The notes beneath the pieces are model-generated. The model was given only the letters and a program-made list of their open reading frames with translations. It was not told the DNA's origin and made no database searches. From positions 1-11,905 of the forward strand of contig JAGHVP010000263.1 of assembly GCA_018064305.1 (NCBI GenBank): 11,905 nucleotides of DNA, given 5' to 3'. Numbering within the stretch: position 1 is the stretch's first letter; each line of letters begins with the position of its first letter. This DNA is from Candidatus Equibacterium intestinale. GTDB lineage: Bacteria; Bacteroidota; Bacteroidia; Bacteroidales; UBA932. This document shows positions 1 through 5,945 of the stretch, one piece after another. Made by a program: the position numbers and the translations under genes.

Positions 1-2
1 AT

Positions 3-376
3 GTAAGCGGAGGTGCAGCAGAAAAGCCCACCGCGGGGCAATCCACGGGCTCTTCTCCCCCGAACGGCTACCCAGAGCAGTTCCGGGAACACCAAACGGC
101 ATTTCTGTTCCCGAACGGCTTCCCAGAGCAGTTCCGGGAACACCAAACGGCATTTCTGTTCCCGAACGACTTCCCAGAGCGGTTCCGGGAACCCCCGGAC
201 GGGCACTTCTCCATCGCCGCGGGGCAATCCGCGGGCACTTCTTCCCCGAACGGGCACTTTTCCGCCGCCGCGGCAAGCGGATGGGGAAAAGACACGGCGC
301 AGCCGTGGCTAATCCCCGTTGCGCCGAAGCATCAGGAGCAGAGCTCCTGTAAGCAGAGGTGCAGCAGAAAAGTCCA
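3..376. repeat. 28-bp direct repeats bounding the 5' block
   Basis: Positions 3-30 and 349-376 share 26 of 28 bases (core AGGTGCAGCAGAAAAG), 346 bp apart in the same orientation. They delimit the hairpin-rich block. The second copy ends just before the promoter of the hexosaminidase gene. They could be ends of a larger repeat unit whose earlier copies lie upstream of the window. Confidence 0.6.
61..213. repeat. 51-bp tandem repeat, about three copies
   Basis: Copies begin at 61, 112 and 163. The first two are nearly identical and the third diverges after about 30 bp. Each unit carries an inverted repeat GGGAACA/TGTTCCC (85-91/106-112 and 136-142/157-163) around a 14-nt loop, so each can fold into a hairpin. 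The period is divisible by three, but the surrounding frame looks non-coding. Confidence 0.75.
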
Positions 377-384
377 AATATGTA

Positions 385-392
385 TATCTTTG
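385..392 (+). promoter_or_regulatory. Bacteroidota -7 box (TATCTTTG) for the GH20 gene
   Basis: TATCTTTG matches the TAnnTTTG consensus exactly and lies 20 nt before the ATG at 413. No TTTG -33 element is visible at the usual 19-21 nt upstream. Confidence 0.65.
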
Positions 393-412
393 TAAATACC
401 TAACTCCCAGGA

Positions 413-1921
413 ATGAAAAATCTTGCTTTTATAACTCTATCCGTTGTTATGCCGTTACTGGCCTTATCTTTCAACAATGTAGAACCCGCCCGCCTAAGCT
501 GCCTGGACGTTTCCATCGTTCCCGAGCCTGTTGAAATTGAAGTCACCGGCAAACTGCATAAAGTACGGTCATACCACTGCACGTTATCCGACACCTTGGC
601 GGAAGAAGCATATAGGATTGAAGCAAAGAGAGGACGGATATCCATCATCGGAGGTTCGGAAGCAGGTATATTCTGGGGCAGGCAGACTCTGCGTGAGCTA
701 TTCAGCCAGTATGACGGGAAGATTCCTGACATCAGAATATATGACGAGCCTGAATTCCACTACCGCGGTGTGCATCTGGACTGCTGCAGGTTCTTCTACC
801 AGGTCGAAGATATCAAGATATTCATTGATATTATTTCGTTGCATAAATTCAATGTATTCCATTGGCACCTCACCGAGGACCAGGGCTGGCGTGCCGAAAT
901 AAAGAAATATCCGCTACTCACAGCAGTGGGGTCGGTCAGGAAAGGAAGCATTATAAATAACTATGATGGAGAAAGGATTGTTGATGACAAACCTGTGAGC
1001 GGATATTATACTCAGGAACAGATGCGCGATATAGTTGCCTATGCCGCTGAACGCTATGTAAGAGTCATACCTGAGATTGAGATGCCGGGGCATTGTATGG
1101 CAGCACTTGCAGCTTATCCCGAATTAGGCTGCACAGGCGGACCGTATGAGGTAGTACGCACCACAGCCGACATAATTCCTGATATCCTATGCGCCGGCAA
1201 AGACAATACTGTCCGGTTTCTGAAGGATGTGCTTGATGAAATATGCGATATCTTCCCTTCGGAATACATCCACATTGGCGGCGATGAGTCACCTCGTATC
1301 CGCTGGAAGGAGTGCCCTGACTGCCAGACCAGGATGAAAGAACTGGGACTTGATGATGAATCCCAACTGCAGAGCTATCTTGTAAGGGAGGTGCAGAATC
1401 ACCTTGCATCAAAAGGACGCAGGATAATAGGCTGGGATGAGATCCTTGATGGCGGGGTTGATACCACTGCAACAATAATGAGCTGGCGGGGTACCCTGGG
1501 AGGCAAGGTCGCCGCCAGGAAGGGCAATGATGTGGTATTGGCCCCTACAACCTATTGCTACTTCGATTATTTCCAAACCAATAATCCGGCGGATAATGGA
1601 GAAGGAATAGGCATAGGTGGATATATCAACCTTGAGCAAGCATTCTCCTTCAATCCCTATGACGATCTTGATGCTGATGCCCGAAAACACATCAAGGGCA
1701 TACAGGCAAACTTATGGACATCGCATTTCCCATCGTTTGACGATGTGCAGCCGAGAATGCTGCCGCGCATTGCCGCAACCGCTGAAGTTGCCTGGAGTGC
1801 ATCACGCCGTAGCAGTTATGACGTCTTTGTACAAAAAATGAAGACTGCCATGCTTCCTATTTATGAAGAGGAAGGATATATCTATGCCGATTATGCTTTC
1901 TTGACACCTCCGGTAGAATAG
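413..1921 (+). CDS. Secreted GH20 beta-N-acetylhexosaminidase
   Basis: This enzyme most likely removes terminal beta-linked GlcNAc or GalNAc from glycans by the substrate-assisted mechanism of glycoside hydrolase family 20. Residues 1-25 form a Sec signal peptide. The short N-terminal GH20 domain (about 30-110) includes SIVPEPVEIE. The catalytic barrel starts at HYRGVHLDCCR (116-126). The catalytic Asp-Glu pair lies in HIGGDE (D291, E292). Other family landmarks are FHWHLTEDQGWR (149-160), EIEMPGH (221-227), GWDEIL (340-345), MSWRG (356-360), YCYFDY (381-386) and NLWT (433-436). At 502 residues it is a minimal form lacking the C-terminal accessory domains of many Bacteroides paralogues. The start follows a -7 box at 385-392. 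It appears to be transcribed alone, with no SusC/D genes in view. Substrate linkage cannot be read from sequence. Confidence 0.93.
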   Translation: MKNLAFITLSVVMPLLALSFNNVEPARLSCLDVSIVPEPVEIEVTGKLHKVRSYHCTLSDTLAEEAYRIEAKRGRISIIGGSEAGIFWGRQTLRELFSQYDGKIPDIRIYDEPEFHYRGVHLDCCRFFYQVEDIKIFIDIISLHKFNVFHWHLTEDQGWRAEIKKYPLLTAVGSVRKGSIINNYDGERIVDDKPVSGYYTQEQMRDIVAYAAERYVRVIPEIEMPGHCMAALAAYPELGCTGGPYEVVRTTADIIPDILCAGKDNTVRFLKDVLDEICDIFPSEYIHIGGDESPRIRWKECPDCQTRMKELGLDDESQLQSYLVREVQNHLASKGRRIIGWDEILDGGVDTTATIMSWRGTLGGKVAARKGNDVVLAPTTYCYFDYFQTNNPADNGEGIGIGGYINLEQAFSFNPYDDLDADARKHIKGIQANLWTSHFPSFDDVQPRMLPRIAATAEVAWSASRRSSYDVFVQKMKTAMLPIYEEEGYIYADYAFLTPPVE

Positions 1922-1978
1922 CAGGCCTGCACAGGCGGCCGGTCCGGATTAAGTGTTGCATCGGACACAATAAAAGGT

Positions 1979-1986
1979 TATCTTTG
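1979..1986 (+). promoter_or_regulatory. -7 box (TATCTTTG) for the MBL-fold gene
   Basis: This is an exact TAnnTTTG match, 22 nt before the ATG at 2009. GTTG at 1955-1958 sits exactly 20 nt upstream and is one base off the -33 consensus TTTG. The gene therefore has its own promoter rather than being only a distal cistron of the hexosaminidase. Confidence 0.7.
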
Positions 1987-2008
1987 ACAGTCGAGTCAAA
2001 AAACATCT

Positions 2009-2932
2009 ATGGACAGAAGAATATTCTTGAAGATTGCGGGCACTGCCGCTGCCGGACTTGCCGCAGACAGGGCTTTTGGTAAAACAGGCAACAGGACTGC
2101 AAAGGTGGAAAGCCCTGCAGAGAAGATGAAGGGGCATTTCACCCTCCTCCAGATATCTTCAGTAAGTGACACCATCGGCAACTCCTACCTCATAAGGACC
2201 GCCGGCGGAAAGGTCATCATGATTGACGGAGGGTTCGAGGCCGAACAGGAGAACCTCAGGCAGAAGATAGCCGATGCCGGGAATGTCGTGGACCTGTGGT
2301 TCATCACCCACCCCCATCAAGACCACATGGGCGCCCTTTCCGAGATACTTGCCGACCGCCGCGGCATGACCATCAGAAAGGTCATCTACTCCAGATGTAC
2401 CGACGAGGTGCTGAAGGCCGAGACTTGGGCGCCGCAGAATGAAACCGATGCGAAAAGGTATTACAGCGTGCTTGACACCGTCACGGAAGGGACCGACATA
2501 ACCGACCTTCATACCACAGGCGGCCGTTTCGATATTGACGGAATAGGCATCAAGGTGCTTGGAGTGGCCAACCCGGAGCTCCTGATGAATTCATATAACA
2601 ACAATTCGATGATACTCCGCATCTGGGACCGCCGCAAGTCTGTCATAATCCTGGGCGATGCCGGTGTGGAATGCGGAGACAAGGCGCTTGCCGCCTATCC
2701 GGAGTGGTTCACATGCGACTACCTGCAGATGGCGCACCACGGTCAGAACGGATGCAGCCGCGAATTCTACAATAATGTGAAGTTCATGGCCTGCCTCTGG
2801 CCCACTCCCAGTTGGGTTTGGGAGCCCGCCGCGGACTGGATCAAGACAAAGGAGACGCGTAAGTGGATGGACGATCTGGGCATCACCGAGCATCACGTCT
2901 CCTGCCTGGAGAAAGACTGGCTGCTGGAGTAA
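2009..2932 (+). CDS. Exported metallo-beta-lactamase-fold hydrolase
   Basis: This is a metallo-beta-lactamase superfamily protein, probably a hydrolase with a dinuclear metal site. The signature HPHQDH (HxHxDH) is at 101-106 and a strand IDGG at 72-75. The bridging aspartate motif is LGDAG (215-219), and a downstream histidine motif MAHHGQNG lies at 241-248. This layout resembles the ComEC-type MBL domain more than class B beta-lactamases. The N-terminus DRRIFLKIAGTAAAGLA (2-18) has a twin-arginine motif followed by a hydrophobic stretch, so Tat export of a folded metalloenzyme is likely. Substrate is unknown; ComEC-like members act on nucleic acids or phosphoesters, but nothing here proves that. 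The C-terminal part is Trp-rich (WPTPSWVWEPAADW, 264-277). It is flanked by its own promoter upstream and a tRNA gene downstream. Confidence 0.87.
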   Translation: MDRRIFLKIAGTAAAGLAADRAFGKTGNRTAKVESPAEKMKGHFTLLQISSVSDTIGNSYLIRTAGGKVIMIDGGFEAEQENLRQKIADAGNVVDLWFITHPHQDHMGALSEILADRRGMTIRKVIYSRCTDEVLKAETWAPQNETDAKRYYSVLDTVTEGTDITDLHTTGGRFDIDGIGIKVLGVANPELLMNSYNNNSMILRIWDRRKSVIILGDAGVECGDKALAAYPEWFTCDYLQMAHHGQNGCSREFYNNVKFMACLWPTPSWVWEPAADWIKTKETRKWMDDLGITEHHVSCLEKDWLLE

Positions 2933-2949
2933 GTTTTTTTGAAAGGCGG

Positions 2950-2981
2950 TTTGCAAAGTTTGTCAAATATAAATACCTTTG
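2950..2981 (+). promoter_or_regulatory. tRNA-Pro promoter, TTTG-N20-TACCTTTG
   Basis: The -33 element TTTG (2950-2953) and the -7 box TACCTTTG (2974-2981) are separated by 20 nt, the expected Bacteroidota spacing. The mature tRNA starts at 3014. This is the best-formed promoter in the window. Confidence 0.8.
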
Positions 2982-3013
2982 CAGCGCATTCGGCTGAAAC
3001 CGTGAATGCAATC

Positions 3014-3086
<73 letters not shown>

Positions 3087-3087
3087 C

Positions 3088-3123
3088 AAAAAAGGAGAGT
3101 ATGGTGTCACACTCTCCTTTTTT
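3088..3123. terminator. Rho-independent terminator, probably bidirectional
   Basis: GGAGAGT (3094-3100) pairs with ACTCTCC (3111-3117) around a 10-nt loop. It is followed by six T (3118-3123) and preceded by a run of A (3088-3093). On the plus strand it ends the tRNA-Pro transcript. Read from the minus strand, the A run becomes a U tract and it ends the lipoprotein gene whose stop codon lies at 3143. Confidence 0.88.
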
Positions 3124-3142
3124 GCTTCACGGCAGAACGGAT

Positions 3143-3547
3143 TTATTCATCTTCTATATGAGGGGATGGATATTCTGCAAGCCCCCCTTCCTGCTGCACA
3201 AACAGATGCTTTTCAAGAGACATTGTGGTGATAGGCACTTCGAAGCTGCGCGGTGCGCCAGTGTCGTTGGGATCTACAGTCATATCAATCACATATTTCT
3301 TCAACTGGCAGTCGCTCGAACCGGTGATCTCAGAGAAATTCAACCACCTGACCATGCCGAAGTCGTCTATATCCCACTTGACATTCGTTGTAAAAGAGAT
3401 TGGGTAGACACCACCGGCCACCGGAACGATGATGGTATCCTGGTCGAGTGTCAGCTCTGGCAGTACATACTTCTCGCATGAATTGCAGAAAAACATGCAC
3501 AGCACAAAAGCAGCTGTAAGACAAATTGGAAGAATAGTTCTTTTCAT
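3143..3547 (-). CDS. BACON-domain lipoprotein
   Basis: This is a small lipoprotein with one BACON-type beta-sandwich (Bacteroidetes-associated, often N-terminal, carbohydrate-binding or spacer domain). Residues 1-23 are a signal peptide ending in a lipobox FCNSC, so Cys24 would be lipidated. The mature part begins with LTLDQDTIIVPVAGG, the typical first strand and turn of BACON. It continues with VKWDIDDF, a central WLNF and a final strand with HLFVQQEG. The last 15 residues are a short acidic tail. Cys24 is followed by EKY, not by an obvious acidic surface-export signal, so periplasmic or cell-surface location is open. It is divergent from a second BACON-like lipoprotein and probably has a related role. 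No catalytic domain is attached, so the function is unknown. Confidence 0.8.
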   Translation of the reverse strand: MKRTILPICLTAAFVLCMFFCNSCEKYVLPELTLDQDTIIVPVAGGVYPISFTTNVKWDIDDFGMVRWLNFSEITGSSDCQLKKYVIDMTVDPNDTGAPRSFEVPITTMSLEKHLFVQQEGGLAEYPSPHIEDE

Positions 3548-3552
3548 AAGGG

Positions 3553-3560
3553 CAAAGTTA
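3553..3560 (-). promoter_or_regulatory. -7 box (TAACTTTG) of the minus-strand BACON gene
   Basis: On the minus strand TAACTTTG matches TAnnTTTG exactly, and only five bases separate it from the ATG (A at 3547). If the usual spacing to the start site holds, transcription begins at or next to the ATG and the mRNA has no leader. Confidence 0.65.
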
Positions 3561-3571
3561 TAAAAAATTAA

Positions 3572-3579
3572 TATCTTTG
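3572..3579 (+). promoter_or_regulatory. -7 box (TATCTTTG) of the plus-strand BACON gene
   Basis: This is an exact TAnnTTTG match ending four bases before the ATG at 3584. It is head to head with the minus-strand box at 3553-3560, with only 11 bp between the two boxes. This also predicts a leaderless mRNA. Confidence 0.68.
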
Positions 3580-3583
3580 AGCC

Positions 3584-4183
3584 ATGAAAAAGTCACTCAT
3601 ACTCACTATCATACTTGCGGCCGTGCTTCTTCCGGCATGCGCAGAGAAAGTGGCCCCCACTCTTACCATCACCCCCAATCTGTCGGTAGTGCCCTGGACA
3701 GGCGGCAGTGTGGATGTTGCCATCAACACCATCTTCCCCTGGAAGGTCACAAAAAGTGACGATGTCGTGGCCACCGTATCAAAGGAGAACGGAGTGGGTG
3801 AAGACATGATAACCATCACCGTGCCCGCAACCGAGAATATCGAGCACTCCACTATGAGGCTGGTGGTCAATGCCAGAAACGAAACCGGCTCAGTACTCAA
3901 ATATGCCATCATCACTCAGGAGCCGAAGCCGTTCATAGGTCTTGACCGCAGCAATGCCACAGTCTCTGCAAACGGAGGCATGCTTTCATTTATTCTTACA
4001 GCCAACGGTGAGTGGAAAAGCAGCTGCAGCACAGCTGGAGTGACAATCGAGCCCAAAGAAGACGGAGTGGGCCGCTACACCCTTGATGTGATTGTTCCAG
4101 GCAGCAGCACAGCCCGTACCATCACTATCAGCTTCACCACTGCGGAAGGCGCCGCAGCAGAGCTGAAGATCGAGCAGAAATAA
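3584..4183 (+). CDS. Lipoprotein with two BACON/Ig-like domains
   Basis: The lipoprotein signal peptide is residues 1-18, with lipobox LPAC and lipidated Cys19. The mature protein contains two similar beta-sandwich repeats. Domain one (about 25-112) starts at LTITPNLSVVPWTGGSVDV and ends at YAIITQE. Domain two (about 116-199) starts at FIGLDRSNATVSANGGMLSF and ends at LKIEQK. Both have the BACON pattern: a first strand, a G-G turn, a Trp-containing strand (FPWKV, GEWKS) and a last strand ending in Q-E/Q-K. No enzymatic domain is present. It is divergent from the one-domain homologue at 3143-3547 and convergent with the esterase gene, its stop lying only 13 bp from the esterase stop. A surface binding or adhesion role is plausible but unproven. 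Confidence 0.8.
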   Translation: MKKSLILTIILAAVLLPACAEKVAPTLTITPNLSVVPWTGGSVDVAINTIFPWKVTKSDDVVATVSKENGVGEDMITITVPATENIEHSTMRLVVNARNETGSVLKYAIITQEPKPFIGLDRSNATVSANGGMLSFILTANGEWKSSCSTAGVTIEPKEDGVGRYTLDVIVPGSSTARTITISFTTAEGAAAELKIEQK

Positions 4184-4196
4184 CTTCCCGGAAAAC

Positions 4197-5222
4197 TTAC
4201 AGACTTCCCAGCCAGCGCTCAAGCGATGCGCTGAAGACGGGTCGTGCGTCATGCAGGTGGTCGAATGTGTCGGCAGAGCTGGTGAAGCCGAAGCCGTGCT
4301 TGCCAAGATTCAGGATGTGCATCTCTGACCTTACGCCGTGCTGCAGCAGCGCAGCATAGTATTCAGTGGCGTTGAGGGGGCTTACCAGAGGGTCGTCGCA
4401 CCACATTATTATGTATGCCGGAGGAGTGCCGGCGTTTACCTTGTCTATCAGGGAATAGTGGCGCAACAGCTCCGCCCGCTTCTCCTCATCCTCACACTGA
4501 ATCAGATATCTGCCTGTACCCACATCCCCTTCCTTGTCGCTGAAGAAAGAGACTACAGGATACACAAGTATCTGGAAATCAGGACGCGCAGCAGCATCCT
4601 GGTAAAGAGTGGCGAGGCTTGCAGCCATGTGGCCGCCGGCGCTGAAGCCTATGACACCTATCTGCTCCACACCCCACCCGGCGCTGTGGCCGCGCAGGTA
4701 GTGCATGATTATATGCATGTCGGTAAGCGGGATCTGCCAGTGGCCGTTGGGCAGGCGGTGCTTCGCCACAACTGCAGCAATGCCGCGGCTTACCATCCAC
4801 TCAGCCACATAAAGCCCCTCGGTATATGCATTCAGCCCGCCGTAGCCGCCTCCCGGGCATATCACCACCATCTTCCCGTTGCATTTTTCGGGCAGGTAGA
4901 TGTCGAACCGGGCATTTTCAGCAATGTAGGCAAGGCAGCCCCAGTCATGCACCATATCCTCCTTTTCGGTAAAACCAGCCAGCTCGGCCTGCTCCAGGCC
5001 AAGAGTCTCTGCATTTTCGGAAAAGACCGGATCGGGAAGTTCGCGCAGCGCTGCAGCGGCATCGCGGGCATAAAGGAACACTGTCTTTGTGGGGCGCAGC
5101 GGGATATTTGGCTGAATAATCTCTGCTTCTGCCGCAGGGCACAATGCAGCACCTATGGGCACCAGAGCCGGCAGCACAAGCATGGCAGCCAGCAGCACCG
5201 CTACAGCAGACAGCCTCTTCAT
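4197..5222 (-). CDS. Secreted alpha/beta-hydrolase esterase
   Basis: This is an alpha/beta-hydrolase of the BD-FAE/acetylxylan-esterase-like group, which typically removes acetyl or feruloyl groups from polysaccharides. A Sec signal peptide spans about residues 1-33 (cleavage near AEA). The oxyanion motif CPGGGY is at 122-127. The nucleophile Ser194 lies in GFSAGG (192-197). Candidate acid residues are D276/D277 in WCDDPLV, and the likely catalytic His309 is in GKHGFGF. The family lid and substrate region includes YRLP-like AKHRLPNG (153-160). It starts 15 bp downstream of the nucleosidase-like gene on the same strand, so the two very likely form an operon. Peptidase activity of the same fold cannot be excluded. 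The natural ester is unknown. Confidence 0.88.
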   Translation of the reverse strand: MKRLSAVAVLLAAMLVLPALVPIGAALCPAAEAEIIQPNIPLRPTKTVFLYARDAAAALRELPDPVFSENAETLGLEQAELAGFTEKEDMVHDWGCLAYIAENARFDIYLPEKCNGKMVVICPGGGYGGLNAYTEGLYVAEWMVSRGIAAVVAKHRLPNGHWQIPLTDMHIIMHYLRGHSAGWGVEQIGVIGFSAGGHMAASLATLYQDAAARPDFQILVYPVVSFFSDKEGDVGTGRYLIQCEDEEKRAELLRHYSLIDKVNAGTPPAYIIMWCDDPLVSPLNATEYYAALLQHGVRSEMHILNLGKHGFGFTSSADTFDHLHDARPVFSASLERWLGSL

Positions 5223-5237
5223 AAATGGTCGATATTT

Positions 5238-5840
5238 TTATTTCAAAACTGTTTCCACAAGGGCTTTCACCTTGTCCCAGACTTCGTTGCCGGTGAGGAT
5301 GCCGCTTTCGCGGATTGCGTTGTTCTGGAACTGGTCCACGCTCAGGTTGTCGCTCACAATCTTCACAGCCGCCAGTAGCTCGATGTGCGGGGTGAAGGCT
5401 GCGATATAGTTCAGTTCCATATCGAAAAGTGCCGGCTCGGTCTTGTCGGTCGAAGTCACGAAGCTGTTGTTGGTATAGTCGGGATAACCCGTGTCGGAAA
5501 GGTGCAGCGGGCTCGCATAATCCTTGAAGCGGTAGCTGTCGTCTTTCAGCCTGTATGAGTCGCTCACAAGTGTTACTGTGCCGATTTCCAGGCAGTTGCT
5601 GCCTGCATAGCCGATGCTTATCACTTTCGTCCCTTCGGGAAGGGTGCTGCACGTCTTGATCACATTGCCTGCTCCCACACCCATCAGGATGCATTCCATA
5701 TCGGGAAAGCACTCCCTGCATTTATTGTATTCAGCCTCTTCGGCTGCCAGTATCACTACACCCGGCTTGCTGCCGGAACCGCAGGAAACAGCTCCCGCCA
5801 TCATTGCAATTGCCGCCATAATCTTTAAGATAAATTTCAT
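5238..5840 (-). CDS. Nucleoside phosphorylase/nucleosidase-fold lipoprotein
   Basis: This protein belongs to the PNP/MTA-SAH nucleosidase superfamily but carries a lipoprotein signal: residues 1-19 hydrophobic, lipobox AVSC, Cys20. Superfamily landmarks are the N-terminal strand VVILAAEEAE (28-37, position of the catalytic-base glutamate of MTA nucleosidase), GVGAGNV (54-60), and VISIGYAGS (73-81) followed by IGTVTLVSD. Further on are the ribose-binding FDMELNYI (139-146, E142) and the purine-site SDN (163-165, D164). At 200 residues it is slightly shorter than cytosolic MTA/SAH nucleosidase (about 230). Predicted role: cleavage of a nucleoside N-glycosidic bond outside the cytoplasm, which is unusual for this fold. 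It is the first gene of an operon with the esterase. Confidence 0.78.
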   Translation of the reverse strand: MKFILKIMAAIAMMAGAVSCGSGSKPGVVILAAEEAEYNKCRECFPDMECILMGVGAGNVIKTCSTLPEGTKVISIGYAGSNCLEIGTVTLVSDSYRLKDDSYRFKDYASPLHLSDTGYPDYTNNSFVTSTDKTEPALFDMELNYIAAFTPHIELLAAVKIVSDNLSVDQFQNNAIRESGILTGNEVWDKVKALVETVLK

Positions 5841-5876
5841 TACTTGCCAATAAGGTTGCTAAGTTACGAAAATCAC

Positions 5877-5884
5877 CGAAGATA
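5877..5884 (-). promoter_or_regulatory. Possible -7 box (TATCTTCG) of the nucleosidase-esterase operon
   Basis: On the minus strand TATCTTCG differs from TAnnTTTG at one position, 36 nt before the ATG at 5840. It lies 22 bp from the oppositely oriented box of the feoB gene, forming a divergent promoter region. Confidence 0.4.
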
Positions 5885-5906
5885 TACAACAATACGACTT
5901 TATGTT

Positions 5907-5914
5907 TACCTTTG
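5907..5914 (+). promoter_or_regulatory. -7 box (TACCTTTG) of the feoAB operon
   Basis: This is an exact TAnnTTTG match with a leader of about 28 nt to the ATG at 5946. I looked for a Fur-like palindrome around it and could not identify one with confidence. Confidence 0.6.
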
Positions 5915-5945
5915 CCGGACCGGGATTGACAGGTTATAACAAGTC

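Larger units (their letters stand above)
1..380. repeat. GC-rich gene-free block of hairpin repeats
   Basis: I see no credible gene here. The block contains three tandem copies of a 51-bp unit (about 61-213), a second repeated segment (31-67 resembles 217-253, period 186) and a 28-bp direct repeat at its two ends (3-30 and 349-376, two mismatches). It also holds compact hairpins: CACGGC/GCCGTG at 293-298/302-307, nested inside GGGG/CCCC, and AGGAGC/GCTCCT at 334-339/343-348. A 99-codon open frame crosses the block, but its protein is only the 17-residue echo of the 51-bp repeat. Intergenic repeat DNA of unknown family is the best description. Confidence 0.7.

Noticed and set aside
13..312. 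99-codon open frame (with an overlapping antisense frame) in the 5' repeat block
   Set aside because: Its protein is only a low-complexity echo of the 51-bp tandem repeat, with no recognisable fold and no promoter or ribosome signal.
1921..1950. Possible terminator after the hexosaminidase gene
   Set aside because: GCAGGCCTGC is palindromic but has no loop and no T tract follows, so a terminator cannot be supported.
4338..5378. 346-codon plus-strand open frame
   Set aside because: It lies antisense to the esterase and nucleosidase genes, which have clear motifs and signal peptides. The plus-strand protein has no recognisable features.
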